From: Candidula unifasciata
Taxonomy: Eukaryota; Mollusca; Gastropoda; Stylommatophora; Geomitridae
Assembly (NCBI GenBank): GCA_905116865.2
Contig: CAJHNH020000707.1
Coordinates: 241,549-305,548, forward strand
Direction: 5' to 3'
DNA: 64,000 nt
The notes beneath the pieces were generated by a model, which was not told the origin of the DNA, did no database searches, and saw nothing but the letters and a program-made list of their open reading frames with translations. The position numbers were made by a program, and so were the translations under genes. Of the stretch, positions 10,365 through 21,068 are shown one piece after another. Every line of letters begins with the position of its first letter. Position 1 is the stretch's first letter.

Positions 10365-10854
10365 CTGAGTTGATTCTTCTTCTTCTGCCTTTCATCCCCC
10401 AATGGAGCATAGGCCCCAACCAAATTTACGCCCGTCGTTCTATCCTTCGCCATTTCCCGGGTCCCCCATGTCCCCCCAACTTTCAACCTGATTCTCCACT
10501 CTCTTCTCCATGTGTTTTTTGGCCTTCCTTTATTCCTTTCCCCGTGGTTCCAAAGTAAAGACATTTAGATTTTCTGTTCTCCCATTTTCTCAGTTGTCCC
10601 CATCCAACCCAGCGTCTTTTTCCCCCACCTCCTGATCCATGAAACCTGTTTTTCTCCCCAAAGTTTCCTTAGTTATCTATCTCCTTTTATTCCCCCTTTT
10701 TCTGCGCGGACCATTAAAGAAATTCTTAATTTATTAGTAATTGCCTTGGTTTTTTCTCCATGTTTCCGCCCCATACAAAAGTACTGATTTGACTTTGATT
10801 AAAAATTTTGGTTTAGTATTTTTTTTAAATTTTTTTTTGACCCCACAAATTCCC
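10365..10854 (-). mobile_element. RTE-like LINE fragment B (C-terminus), indel-rich
   Basis: The minus strand carries the terminal domain typical of RTE-type ORFs: GRPKNTWRREW (near 10520), then KVGGTWGT, MAKDR and LVGAYAP (to about 10395), matching the family pattern KRGRPKNTWRR-x-x-E...W..V..LAQDR..W...V.GLC. Upstream pieces (TKAITNKL, about 10745) parallel fragment A and the copy ends at the GACCCCACAAATTCCC segment against the N gap. It is about three-quarters similar to fragment A by eye, in the same orientation. Many differences are homopolymer-length changes (poly-T, poly-C), so part of the decay may be sequencing error next to the gap. Confidence 0.75.
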
Positions 10855-10871
10855 NNNNNNNNNNNNNNNNN
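10855..10871. other. Assembly gap (17 N)
   Basis: Seventeen N between LINE fragment B and the 60-bp array. The sequence immediately left has suspicious homopolymers (runs of 8-9 T). Same length as the gap at 674-690. Confidence 0.99.
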
Positions 10872-12567
10872 CTATGGGATGTGTGTCTATGTAGCGAGGT
10901 CTCGTTGTCCGTTTCAAAGACAAAGGGATGCCTCTGGGATGTGTGTCTATGTAGCGAGGTCTTGTTGTCTGTTTCAAAGACAGAGGGATGGCTCTGGGAT
11001 GTCTGTCTATGTAGCGAGATCTCGTTGTCTGTTTCAAAGACAAATGGATGGCTCTGGAATGTCTGTCCATGTAGCGAGGTCTCATTGTCTGATTCAAAGA
11101 CGAAGGGATGGCTCTGGGATGTCTGTCTATGTAGCGAGGTCTCGTTGTATGTTTCAAAGACAAAGGGATAGCTCTGGGATGGCTGTCTATGTAGCGAGGT
11201 CTCGTTGTCTGTTTCAAAGACAAATGGATGGCTCTAGGATGTCTGTCCATGTAGCGAGGTCTCATTGTCTGTTTCAAAGACGAAGGGATGGCTCTGGGAT
11301 GTCTGTCTATGTAGCGAGGTCTCATTGTCTGTTTCAAAGACAAAAGGATAACTCTAGGATGTTTGTCCATATATCGAGGTCTCATTGTCTGTTTCAAAAA
11401 CGAAGGGATGGCTCTGGGATGTGTGTCCATGTAGCGAGGTTTCATTATCTGATTCAAAGACAAAAGGGTGGCTCTGGAATGTCTGTCTATGTATCGAGGT
11501 CTCATTGTCTGTTTCAAAGACGAAGAAATGGCTCTGGGAAGTCTGTCCATGTAGAGAGGTCTCATTATCTGTTTCAAAGACGAAGGGATGGCTCTGGTAT
11601 GTCTGTCCATGCAACGAGGTCTCATTGTCGTTTCAAAGACGAAGGAATGACTCTGGAATGTGTGTCATGTAGCGAGGTCTCATTGTCGTTTCAAAGACGA
11701 AGGGATGACTCTGGAATGTCTGTCATGTAGCGAGATCTCATTGTCGTTTCAGAGACCAAGGGATGACTCTGGAATGTCTGCCATGTAGCGAGATCTCATT
11801 GTCGTTTCAGAGACCAAGGGATGACTCTGGAATGTGTGTCATGTAGCGAGATCTCATTGTCGTTTCAGAGACCAAGGGATGACTCTGGAATGTCTGCCAT
11901 GTAGCGAGATCTCATTGTCGTTTCAGAGACCAAGGGATGACTCTGGAATGTGTGTCATGTAGCGAGGTCTCATTGTCGTTTCAAAGACGAAGGGATGACT
12001 CTAGAATGTCTGCCATGTAGCGAGATCTCATTGTCGTTTCAGAGACCAAGGGATGACTCTGGAATGTCTGTCATGTAGCGAGATCTCATTGTCGTTTCAG
12101 AGACCAAGGGATGACTCTGGAATGTCTGCCATGTAGCGAGATCTCATTGTCGTTTCAGAGACCAAGGGATGACTCTGGAATGTGTGTCATGTAGCGAGGT
12201 CTCATTGTCGTTTCAAAGACGAAGGGATGACTCTAGAATGTCTGCCATGTAGCGAGATCTCATTGTCGTTTCAGAGACCAAGGGATGACTCTGGAATGTC
12301 TGTCATGTAGCGAGGTCTCATTGTCGTTTCAGAGACCAAGGGAGGACTCTGGAATGTCTGTCATGTAGCGAGGTCTCATTGTCGTTTCAGAGACCAAGGG
12401 AGGACTCTGGAATGTCTGTCATGTAGCGAGGTCTCATTGTCGTTTCAGAGACCAAGGGAGGACTCTGGAATGTCTGTCATGTAGCGAGGTCTCATTGTCT
12501 GTTTCAAAGACGAAGTGAGGACTCTGGAATGTCTGTCATGTAGCGAGGTCTCATTGTCTGTTTCAAG
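10872..12567. repeat. Minisatellite, 60-bp unit switching to 58-bp, ~28 copies
   Basis: Units contain TCTATGTAGCGAGGTCTCGT, TGTCTGTTTCAAAGACAAAG and GGATGGCTCTGGGATG. From 10872 to about 11625 the unit is 60 bp and stays in frame on both strands. From about 11625 to 12490 two 1-bp deletions (TCTATG to TCATG, GTCTGTTT to GTCGTTT) make it 58 bp and the frames close. The last one or two copies regain GTCTGTTT. Subtypes CAAAGACGAAGG and CAGAGACCAAGG are interspersed. Confidence 0.96.
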
Positions 12568-12785
12568 GTGGCATGTGTTTTATTTAATTCTACAGACTAT
12601 TGTTAGAGTTTTGTATGTAGCCGAGCTAATGGGTGATGGGTTTTGTCTGCAGTTAGTCTCGACTCCACCACAGTCAGCCAGTATTAGAAGTCAATAGCAG
12701 TCGTGGCTGACGAGATCAGTTCCAAAACACCACGACAGATTCTAGAACATGGTCATCCGGTGAGCCGGAAATATTCTAACCATAA
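12568..12785. other. Short unique spacer
   Basis: Unique DNA between two arrays. TTTTGTCTGCAG at about 12640-12651 looks like a splice acceptor and is followed by 15 open codons to a TAG; too short to support a gene. Confidence 0.3.
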
Positions 12786-14127
12786 GCTGTCGGTGTTTCG
12801 CTTGTAGACATAGATGGTCAGATAAACTAGGAGAGAGGTTTGTAGTTATTGCTTCCCATCCATCAGTTGCCGGTGTTTCGCTTGTAGACATAGATGGTCA
12901 GATAAACTAGGAGAGAGGTTGTAGTTTTTGCTTCCCATCCATCAGTTGTCGGTGTTTCGCTTGTAGACATAGATGGTCTGATAAACCAGGAGAGAGGTTG
13001 TAGTTATTGCTTCCCATCCATCAGTTGTCGGTGTTTCGCTTGTAGACATAGATGGTCAGATAAACTAGGAGAGAGGTTGTAGTTATTGCTTCCCATCCAT
13101 GAGTTGTCGGTGTTTCGCTTGTAGACATAGATGGTCAGATAAACCAGAAGAGAGGTTGTAGTTATTGCTTCCCATCCATCAGTTGTCGGTGTTTCGCTTG
13201 TAGACATAGATGGTCAGATAAACCAGAAGAGAGGTTGTAGTTATTGCTTCCCATCCATCAGTTGTCGGTGTTTCGCTTGTAGACATAGATGGTCAGATAA
13301 ACCAGGAGAGGGGTTGTAGTTATTGCTTCCCATCCATCAGTTGCCGGTGTTTCGCTTGTAGACATGGATGGTCAGATAAACCAGGAGAGAGGTTGTAGTT
13401 ATTGCTTCCCGTCCATCAGTTGCCGGTGTTTCGCTTGTAGACATAGATGGTCAGATAAACCAGGAGAGAGGTTGTAGTTATTGCTTCCCATCCATCAGTT
13501 GTCGGTGTTTCGCTTGTAGACATAGATGGTCAGATAAACCAGGAGAGAGGTTGTAGTTATTGCTTCCCATCCATCAGTTGTCGGTGTTTCGCTTGTAGAC
13601 ATAGATGGTCAGATAAACCAGGAGAGAGGTTGTAGTTATTGCTTCCCATCCATCAGTTGTCGGTGTTTCGCTTGTAGACATGGATGGTCAGATAAACCAG
13701 GAGAGAGGTTGTAGTTATTGCTTCTCATCCATCAGTTGCCGGTGTTTCGCTTGTAGACATAGATGGTGTGATAAACCAGGAGAGGGGTTGTAGTTATTGC
13801 TTCCCATCCATCAGTTGTCGGTGTTTCGCTTGTAGACATAGATGGTCAGATAAACCAGGAGAGGGGTTGTAGTTATTGCTTCCCATCCATCAGTTGCCGG
13901 TGTTTCGCTTGTAGACATAGATGGTCTAATAAACCAGGAGAGGGGTTGTAGTTATTGCTTCCCATCCATCAGTTGTCGGTGTTTCGCTTGTAGACATAGA
14001 TGGTCAGATAAACCAGGAGAGAGGTTGTAGTTATTGCTTCCCATCCATCAGTTGTCGGTGTTTCGCTTGTAGACATGGATGGTCTGATAAACCAGGAGAG
14101 GGGTTGTAGTTATTGCTTCCCATCCAT
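12786..14127. repeat. Minisatellite, 79-bp unit, ~17 copies
   Basis: Unit pieces in order: GTTGTCGGTGTTTCGCTTGT, AGACATAGATGGTCAGATAA, ACCAGGAGAGAGGTTGTAGT, TATTGCTTCCCATCCATCA. First copies start near 12789 and 12869. Copies are very similar, with point variants (GCCGGTG versus GTCGGTG, AGAGAGG versus AGAGGGG). Confidence 0.97.
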
Positions 14128-14694
14128 AAGCGTTTGGCCCAAGCTGCCGGCATGCTCATGTTGTCAAGGACAAGGAAATGTGTCAACGAGTTAATATTGT
14201 TTCTCTTTCTCCCAAAGAGTGCACGGATTAAGCTGAAGGCAACCTTTGACATCTCCTGTTGAAAGCCCTCTACAATCAGGTCGTATGTAAAGTAGGATAA
14301 ATGGCTTTGTGAGGATCGGTTACCGGTGGCTTGCAAACAGTGGGGGCCGCAGGTTGGCACCAGGGGCTGTGGGCCGAGTATGATCTTACCTGGGCCCTGC
14401 GAGCCCGACATCAGAAAGCCAGTGTTGCATCACGTCATGAGACGAAAAGTGGCGGCACAAATTTAGCTAATTTTGCCATTTCCATGTTTCGTTCTTTTTT
14501 TTTTTTTTTTTTTCTTTTTTTTTAAATTAGAATGACTACTTATCTATAATTTACTTCGTTTTGTTTAGTTTTTGTTTTGTTTCTCCATTTCTTCTTCTTG
14601 CTGAAAAACTGCCAGTCCTGATTTTTGTTTCTTTTTGTCTCCATAGTAACAGGCAGGCGCGCCGTCGCCGAGAAACAATTTGGGAGGGGAGCTT
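14128..14694. other. Unique segment, possible minus-strand first exon, poly-T
   Basis: On the minus strand ATGTCGGGCTCGCAGGGCCC (start codon complementing 14409-14411) is followed by CCAG|GTAAG, so it could be a short first coding exon (M-S-G-S-Q-G-P) with a donor at about 14391/14390. The intron-side frame stays open another ~100 codons into the 79-bp array and may be chance. A poly-T run (14489-14523) and CG-containing GGCGCGCCGTCGCCG (14655-14669) follow. No domain recognised. Confidence 0.2.
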
Positions 14695-15510
14695 GATGAT
14701 TCTATCGCTGATGATTCTATCACTGGTGATTCTATCGCTAATGATTCTATCGCTGATGATTCTATCACTAATGATTCTATCACTGATGATTCTATCACTG
14801 ATGATTCTATTGCTGATGATTCTTTCGCTGATGACTCTATTGCTGATGACTCTATCACTGAAGATTCTATCACTTATGATTCTATCACTGATGATTCTAT
14901 CACTGATGATTCTATCGCTGATGATTCTATCACTGATGATTCTATCACTGATAATTATATCACTGATGACTCTATTGCTGATGACTCTATCACTGATGAT
15001 TCTATCAGTGATGATTCTATCACTGAGGATTCTATCACTGATGACTCTATCACTGATGATTTTATCACTGATGATTCTATCACAGATGATTCTATCACTG
15101 ATGATTCTATCAGTGATGATTCTATCATTGAGGATTCTATCACTGATGACTCTATCACTGATGATTCTATCACTGATGATTCTATCACTGGTGACTCTAT
15201 CACTGATGATTTTATCACTGATGACTCTATCGCTGATGATTCTTTCGCTGATGACTCTATCGCTGATGATTGTATTATTGATGATTCTATCACTGATGAT
15301 TCTATCGCTGATAATTATATCACTGATGACTCTATTGCTGATGACTCTATCACTGATGATTCTATCACTGATGATTCTATCGCTGATGATTCTATCATTG
15401 ATTATTCTATCGCTGATGATTCTATCGCTGATGATTCTATCGCTGATGATTCTATCAGTGATGATTCTATCGCTGATGATTCTATCGCTGATGACTCTAT
15501 CGCTGAAGTT
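14695..15510. repeat. Minisatellite, 15-bp unit open as DDSIT/DDSIA, ~54 copies
   Basis: Unit GATGATTCTATCACT or GATGATTCTATCGCT. The plus strand is open for 344 codons from an ATG at 14680 as an acidic D-D-S-I-T/A repeat, but opposite-strand frames are open as well, and the frame runs on into a pure GA tract (Arg/Glu), so expression is doubtful. A 360-bp segmental duplication (24 units) is visible: the block beginning GATAATTATATCACTGATGA at about 14950 recurs at about 15310. Confidence 0.96.
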
Positions 15511-15558
15511 TCTTCGCCGATGATTCTTGCTAAAGTTGTTTCTACAATCCGACACGGA

Positions 15559-15560
<2 letters not shown>

Positions 15561-15645
<85 letters not shown>

Positions 15646-15728
15646 AAGACAGAGAGACAGAGAGACAGAGAGAGAGAGAAAGAGAGAGAGAGACAGAGAG
15701 ACAGAGAGAGATAAAGAGAGAGAGAGAC

Positions 15729-15762
<34 letters not shown>
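15561..15762. repeat. (GA)n microsatellite
   Basis: GA dinucleotide tract with AAAG, ACAG and TAAAG interruptions towards the right; pure for the first ~75 bp. Confidence 0.97.
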
Positions 15763-15763
<1 letters not shown>

Positions 15764-16125
15764 ACACACGAGATACCAACATTACCCTCTTCGTACGCGA
15801 GCAACACAAGAAGATTATCTCCTTTTAGCGGCTATAATCTTCAGTTTTCTTCATCTGACGAGGGCTGCCTTGGCCTCTATCAAAACCTCATTAATATTTG
15901 CACCAGGCGACTCCACTCTCTCGCCCAACCTAAGGCATTTCCAGTCAACTTCCATTAGAGAAGCAGAGACTATGAAACTGACTGTGCTCCAGGGATAGTG
16001 TGCAGTGTTGAGTTGTTGGCATTCTTGGCTTAATGACGTCCTGCCCTCTGTTTTATGTCTCTGTTTATTGTTTATTTTATATGATGTCTTGTGGCATTTA
16101 TCCTCTTCTGACAGGTCGTTACGTT
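15763..16125. other. Unique segment, weak minus-strand open frame
   Basis: Unique DNA. The minus strand is open for the 39 codons upstream of 15851 (reading MEVDWKCLRLGERVESPG then ANINEVLIEAKAALV), with protein-like composition but no family I recognise. It may be a transposon remnant. Confidence 0.2.
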
Positions 16126-16368
16126 TGTCACACTGTCTCATAGTGTTGTGTTCGGTATAGCACACTGTCTCATAGTGTTGTGTTCGGTATAGCACACTGT
16201 CTCATAGTGTTGTGTTCGGTATAGCACACTGTCTCATAGTGTTGTGTTCGGTATAGCACACTGTCTCATAGTGTTGTGTTCGGTATAGCACACTGTCTCA
16301 TAGTGTTGTGTTCGGTATAGCACACTGTCTATTAGTGTTGTGTTCGGTATAGAACACTGTCTGTATGT
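16126..16368. repeat. Minisatellite, 32-bp unit, ~7.5 copies
   Basis: Unit ACTGTCTCATAGTGTTGTGT followed by TCGGTATAGCAC, nearly identical between copies; the last copies have CTATTAG and TAGAAC variants. Confidence 0.96.
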
Positions 16369-16385
16369 GCTCGTGTGTGTGTGTG

Positions 16386-16438
<53 letters not shown>

Positions 16439-16440
16439 CT

Positions 16441-16475
<35 letters not shown>
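16369..16475. repeat. Compound (TG)n(TA)n(GA)n microsatellite
   Basis: A short GT run, then about 22 TA dinucleotides (16388-16432), then GA repeats to about 16473. Immediately right of the 32-bp array. Confidence 0.96.
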
Positions 16476-16476
<1 letters not shown>

Positions 16477-16582
16477 ACATGGCCTACAGATACACGACTC
16501 GGGAAAGACATTGGTAAAAAGACACGGATCTGTGCCATACAGGCGTGTCGTTGTCTGTGCTTCTGAGGCTGCAAGACAAACC

Positions 16583-17080
16583 ATTTCAATTGTGTGCCAG
16601 TCTACATCAGACAAACTATCTCAGTTGTGTGCCAGTCTACATCAGACACACAACCTCAGTTGTGTGCCAGTCTACATCTGATCACACATCAGACAAACCA
16701 TCTCAGTTGAGTGCCAGTCTACATCAGACACACAACCTCAGTTGTGTGCCAGTCTACATCTGATCACACATCAGACAAACAACCTCAGTTGTGTGCCAGT
16801 CTACATCAGACACACAACCTCAGTTGTGTGCCAGTCTACATCTGATCACACATCAGACAAACCATCTCAGTTGTGTGCCAGTCTACATCAGACAAACCAT
16901 CTCAGTTGTGTGCCAGTCTACATCAGACAAACAACCTCAGTTGTTTACCAGTCTACATCAGACAAACAATGTCAGTTGTGTACCAGTCTACATCAGACAA
17001 ACCATTTCAGCTGTGTGCCAGTCTACATCAGACACACAACCTCAGTTGTGTGCCAGTCTACATCAAACAAACTAAATGAT
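16583..17080. repeat. Minisatellite, 35/50-bp units
   Basis: Unit GTGTGCCAGTCTACATCAGA followed by CAAACCATCTCAGTT (35 bp), with 50-bp forms that add an ATCTGATCACAC segment. It runs directly into the RTE-like LINE fragment that follows. One phase (AACCTCAGTTGTGTGCCAGT CTAC) resembles LINE codons for N-L-x-x-C-Q-N-Y, which would be expected at exactly this point of the RT, so the array may derive from the LINE. Confidence 0.94.
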
Positions 17081-17562
17081 AGAACTGTAGGTCTCATCCC
17101 AGTAAAATCATGCTCTAGATACTCCTAAACGGATGAAAGCCGCAAGTAGAAATAATGACAACAGAGCAACAGGAGTGTTGCGGTGACGGAACAAACATGG
17201 TTGAACAGGTATTTTATGTTCGCATATTATCAGAGTAATACCGTCAGCACCACACACATCTATATCATGTGTTTATTGATTTCAAAAAGGCCTTTAAAAG
17301 AGTATGGCATACAGCACTCTAGATAGTGTATGGCATACAGCACTCTAGATAGAGTATGGCATGCAGCACTCTAGATAGAGTATGGCATGCAGCACTCTAG
17401 ATAGAGTATGGCATACAGCACTCAGTGCTGTCACGCTGAAAGGACAACTGAGCAGCTGGTTCTAAACAATAGTAGGAGTCCGGCAGGGCTGCCTCCTCTC
17501 TCCTAGACTGTTTAACATCTTTTTAGAAAAAAACACTACGACTGACGCTCTAGAACAGCATC
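17081..17562 (+). mobile_element. RTE-like LINE fragment C (RT core motifs), interrupted
   Basis: Plus-strand translation shows degraded but ordered RT motifs: SHPSKIML (about 17095-17115), VEQVFYVRILS (about 17190-17235), VFIDFKKAFKRVW (17269-17307, motif A with its catalytic Asp), and, after a five-copy 26-bp repeat, GVRQGCLLSPRLFNIFLE (17475-17528, motif B). This matches the RTE pattern HPSK.ML, EQIFN.RIL, LYHVFIDFKKAFD.VWH, GVRQGCLLSP.LFNIFLE. Motif C (F-A-D-D) should follow within about 45 codons but the 46-bp array starts instead. Stops and frameshifts show it is inactive. Confidence 0.83.
17299..17424. repeat. 26-bp repeat amplified from LINE RT codons, 5 copies
   Basis: Units start at 17299, 17325, 17351, 17377 and 17403 (AGAGTATGGCATACAGCACT followed by CTAGAT). 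AGAGTATGGCATACAGCACTC is the LINE coding sequence R-V-W-H-T-A-L immediately after motif A, so the repeat clearly arose from the element itself. Because 26 is not a multiple of three the frame is destroyed. Confidence 0.93.
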
Positions 17563-18575
17563 ATTGTAAGACATGTGTCGGTACTCTGTGTGTGGGGGCG
17601 AGTCAGGGACAACTGTAAGACATGTGTGGGTGCTGTGTGTGGGGGCGAGTCAGGGACAACTGTAAGACATGTGTGGGTGCTGTGTGTGGGGGCGAGTCAG
17701 GGACATTGTAAGACATGTGTCGGTACTCTGTGTGTAGGGGCGAGTCAGGGACAACTGTAAGACATGTGTGGGTGCTGTGTGTGGGGGCGAGTCAGGGACA
17801 ACTGTAAGACATGTGTGGGTGCTGTGTGTGGAGGCGAGCCAGGGACATTGTAAGACATGTGTGTATGCTGTGTGTGGGGGCGAGCCAGGGACATTGTAAG
17901 ACATGTGTGGGTGCTCTGTGTGTGGGGGCGAGCCAGGGACATTGTAAGACATGTGTGGGTGCTGTGTGTGGGGGCGAGTCAGGGACACTGTAAGACATGT
18001 GTGGGTGCTGTGTGTGGGGGCGAGTCAGGGACATTGTTAGACATGTGTGGGTGCTGTGTGTGGGGGCGAGTCAGGGACAACTGTAAGACATGTGTGGGTG
18101 CTCTGTGTGTGGGGGCGAGTCAGGGACAACTGTAAGACATGTGTGGGTGCTGTGTGTGGGGGCGAGTCAGGGACATTGTTAGACATGTGTGGGCGCTGTG
18201 TGTGGGGGCGAGTCAGGGACATTGTAAGACATGTGTGGGTGCTGTGTGTGGGGGCGAGTCAGGGACATTGTAAGACATGTGTGTGGGTGCTGTGTGTGTG
18301 GGGGCGAGTCAGGGACATTGTAAGACATGTGTGGGTGCTGTGTGTGGGGGCGAGTCAGGGACATTGTAAGACATGTGTGGGTGCTGTGTGTGGGGGCGAT
18401 CCAGAGATATTAATATACATGTGTAGGTGCTGTATGTTGGAAAGAAGCCAGGAACATTCATTGTAAGACATGTTGGACATGTTGTGGATGCTGTGTGTAA
18501 ATGCAAACCAGGGACATTGTAAGACATGTGTGGATGCTGTGTGTGGAGGAGAGCCAGGGACATTGTAAGACATGT
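17563..18575. repeat. Minisatellite, 46-bp unit, ~20 copies, decayed right edge
   Basis: Unit pieces ATTGTAAGACATGTGTGGGT, GCTGTGTGTGGGGGCGAGTC, AGGGAC. Some copies have ACAACTG for ACATTG, or an extra CT in GTGCTCTGTGTG. From 18395 units diverge (GATCCAGAGATATTAATATA and onwards) and the last recognisable one ends near 18575. Starts directly at the broken end of LINE fragment C. Confidence 0.95.
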
Positions 18576-18983
18576 GCGGATTTTGTCTGGAAACAAATCA
18601 ACAAACGCAGACAAACTGTCCCGTCGCGGGGAGTGAGAAGAAGTGTGCAAGATGCTACCGTGGCATTTCCCATGAAAGCTTGTCCTCCTCGCCTTGTTAC
18701 TCCATTGTTGATGAGCGTGAAGAGAAAATAGCGGAGCCAGACATCCTTAGGAGCGATATAAGTGGCTGGCTGAAATGAGGGGAGAACGGGAGGTGGGGGT
18801 CTCACTTATACCTATACACTTGAACACACACAGACATACTCACACAGCAGATGCTCCTTTACAAAAGAATTTACTGTGTGCGTAGGTGCCGCACATACCA
18901 GATTTGAGGCACTGTGGGTGCTGTTATAACAGCCTTGATCTAGTTTCCCTGGTTTTAAATATATAGAACTGGCACCATGTGGC
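18576..18983. other. Unique segment, unrecognised open frame
   Basis: A plus-strand frame (18572-18778) reads with Cys pairs (KKCARCYRG) and ends SGWLK-stop; the overlapping frame 18501-18731 is also open. I do not recognise either. The Cys pattern faintly recalls C-terminal zinc-binding tails of DNA transposases, but that is not enough for a call. The rest is AT-rich with no feature seen. Confidence 0.2.
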
Positions 18984-19980
18984 CACATCTAGCGGGGATA
19001 CATTGAGTGATCACACATCTTGTACATCTCACAGCCACATATAGCGGGGAAACCTTGAGTGACCAAACATCTTGTACATCTCACAGCCACATCTAGCGGG
19101 GATACCTTGAGTGATCACATATCTTGTTCATCTCACAGCCACATCTAGCGGGGATACCTTGAGTGACTAAACATCTTGTACATCTCACAGCCACATCTAG
19201 CGGGGATACCTTGAGTGATCACACATCTCACAGCCACATCTAGCGGGGATACCTTGAGTGACCAAACATCTTGTACATCTCACAGCCACATATAGCGGGG
19301 ATACATTGAGTGATCACACATCTTGTACATCTCACAGCCACATTTTGCGGGAATACCTTGAGTGATCACACGTCTTGTACATCTCACAGCCACATCTAGC
19401 GGGGATACATTGAGTGATCACACATCTTGAACATCTCACAGCCACATATAGCGGGGATACCTTGAGTGATCACACATCTTGTACATCTCACAGCCACATA
19501 TAGCGGGGATACCTTGAGTGATCACACATCTTGTACACGTGTCAGTCTCACACACATACAGCGGGGATACATTGAGTGACCAAACATCTTGTACATCTCA
19601 CAGCCACATATAGCGGGGATACATCGAGTGATCACACATCTTGTACATCTGACAGCCACATATAGCGGGAATACCTTGAGTGATCACACATCTTGTACAT
19701 CTCACAGCCACATATAGCGGGGATACCTTGAGTGATCACACATCTTGTACATCTCACAGCCACATATAGCGGGGATACATTGAGTGATCACACATCTTGT
19801 ACATCTCACAGCCACATATAGCGGGGATACCTTGAGTGATCACACATCTTGTACATCTCACAGCCACATATAGCGGGGATACCTTGAGTGATCACACATC
19901 TTGTACACGTGTCAGTCTCACACACATAGAGCGGGGATACATTGAGTGATCAACCATCTTGTACATCTCACAGCCATATA
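18984..19980. repeat. Minisatellite, 52-bp unit, ~19 copies, with 370-bp higher-order repeat
   Basis: Unit pieces ACATCTAGCGGGGATACCTT, GAGTGATCACACATCTTGTA, CATCTCACAGCC. Variants: ACATATAGCGG, GAGTGACCAAACATC, ATACATTGAG. A distinctive variant TTGTACACGTGTCAGTCTCA occurs at 19531 and again at 19901, 370 bp apart (about seven units), showing a block duplication. Confidence 0.96.
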
Positions 19981-20340
19981 TCCACACACACACACATGCA
20001 CACACACGCACACACAGAGGATACACTGAGTGAACACACATCTTGTACACTTCATAGCCACACACACACACACACACAGACAGACGCGCACACACACACA
20101 CGCAAACACACAATCACACATAAACATAGACACATAGTGTGGGTACACTGAGTGATCACACATTATGTCAGCCTCATAGCCACACAGATATACAAGGGGA
20201 TATATTGAGCCACTATACATTACCAACGCGGAACCATCATATATATATATATTGCTCTCTGTCACACACACAAAGACGATCACAGTCAGACAGACAAACA
20301 CATACACGGACATTAACATCAAGTGTTGATTTTCTCTAAC
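19981..20340. repeat. CA-rich region with eroded copies of the 52-bp unit
   Basis: Three decayed 52-bp-type units (ATACACTGAGTGAACACACA at about 20021, GGTACACTGAGTGATCACAC at about 20143, GATATATTGAG at about 20199) are separated by CA-rich tracts. A (TA)8 run lies near 20240. It looks like the expansion of CA microsatellites between old units. Confidence 0.8.
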
Positions 20341-20485
20341 ACAAACAACAAGACGCGTCTTTGAACATTGTTTTAGAGTATTTACGCTTTAGATCGTTGA
20401 ATTTTGTCAATTACAGAAAAAGAAAAAAAAAACACACTACATTTTCGAACACATAAATCAGCACAAACACACGCACAGATACATA

Positions 20486-20523
<38 letters not shown>
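20341..20523. repeat. AT-rich spacer and (CA)n microsatellite
   Basis: AT-rich unique DNA to about 20455, then CA-rich words ending in an uninterrupted (CA)n of about 38 bp (20486-20523). Confidence 0.85.
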
Positions 20524-20524
<1 letters not shown>

Positions 20525-21068
20525 CACTTTTATTAAATCATTTGTCTCTTCTTGAACTGACTTGAAAAATTGAAAAGTAACCAACTAAGAAAACAAAACA
20601 AAAAAAAAACAAAACAAAAAAAGACCACGGTGGCATGTTGTGTTTCTGTTTGGTCTGGAAACTCTCAATATCTGGTTAGAAATATGTGGCTAGAGAGGCT
20701 ACAGCCAGGAGATGTGCTCCCGTGTTTCTGGGGGAGATTTGATCTGCCTTGACATTCTTCCCCCCTGACGTGGACGGATCAGGACAGGTGAGCAAGCTGA
20801 CAGGCGCCGGGATGTTTGCTGCCAGTGAGTCACCGGTAGACTTACAAATTTACATTTTAAGACCAGACATTGCGACTTCTTGTACGTGTGCTCGAGCGGG
20901 GACGCACTATCAGATAACGGTTCTACGTGGCGCCATCTTGCACTGGGAGCTTTTAGTAAAATTGGCGGGAATCGCTGACTACACAGACAGGGCGATCAGC
21001 AACGTACGTCTGCCAGGTTACAAGAGCTGTTCTCTACATCTGTTGTGTTTCTCAACGTTTTTAAATCT
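20524..21068. other. Unique segment, no gene supported
   Basis: Mixed unique DNA with an A-rich run (20590-20622). GGACAG|GTGAGC at about 20786/20787 is a donor-like site but no frame upstream of it is open for long. The 160-codon plus frame that starts at 20749 runs into the next array and shows no domain. Confidence 0.4.

Noticed and set aside
15402..15809. Leu/Ser-rich signal-peptide-like minus-strand frames
   Set aside because: Translation of the GA/CT microsatellite.
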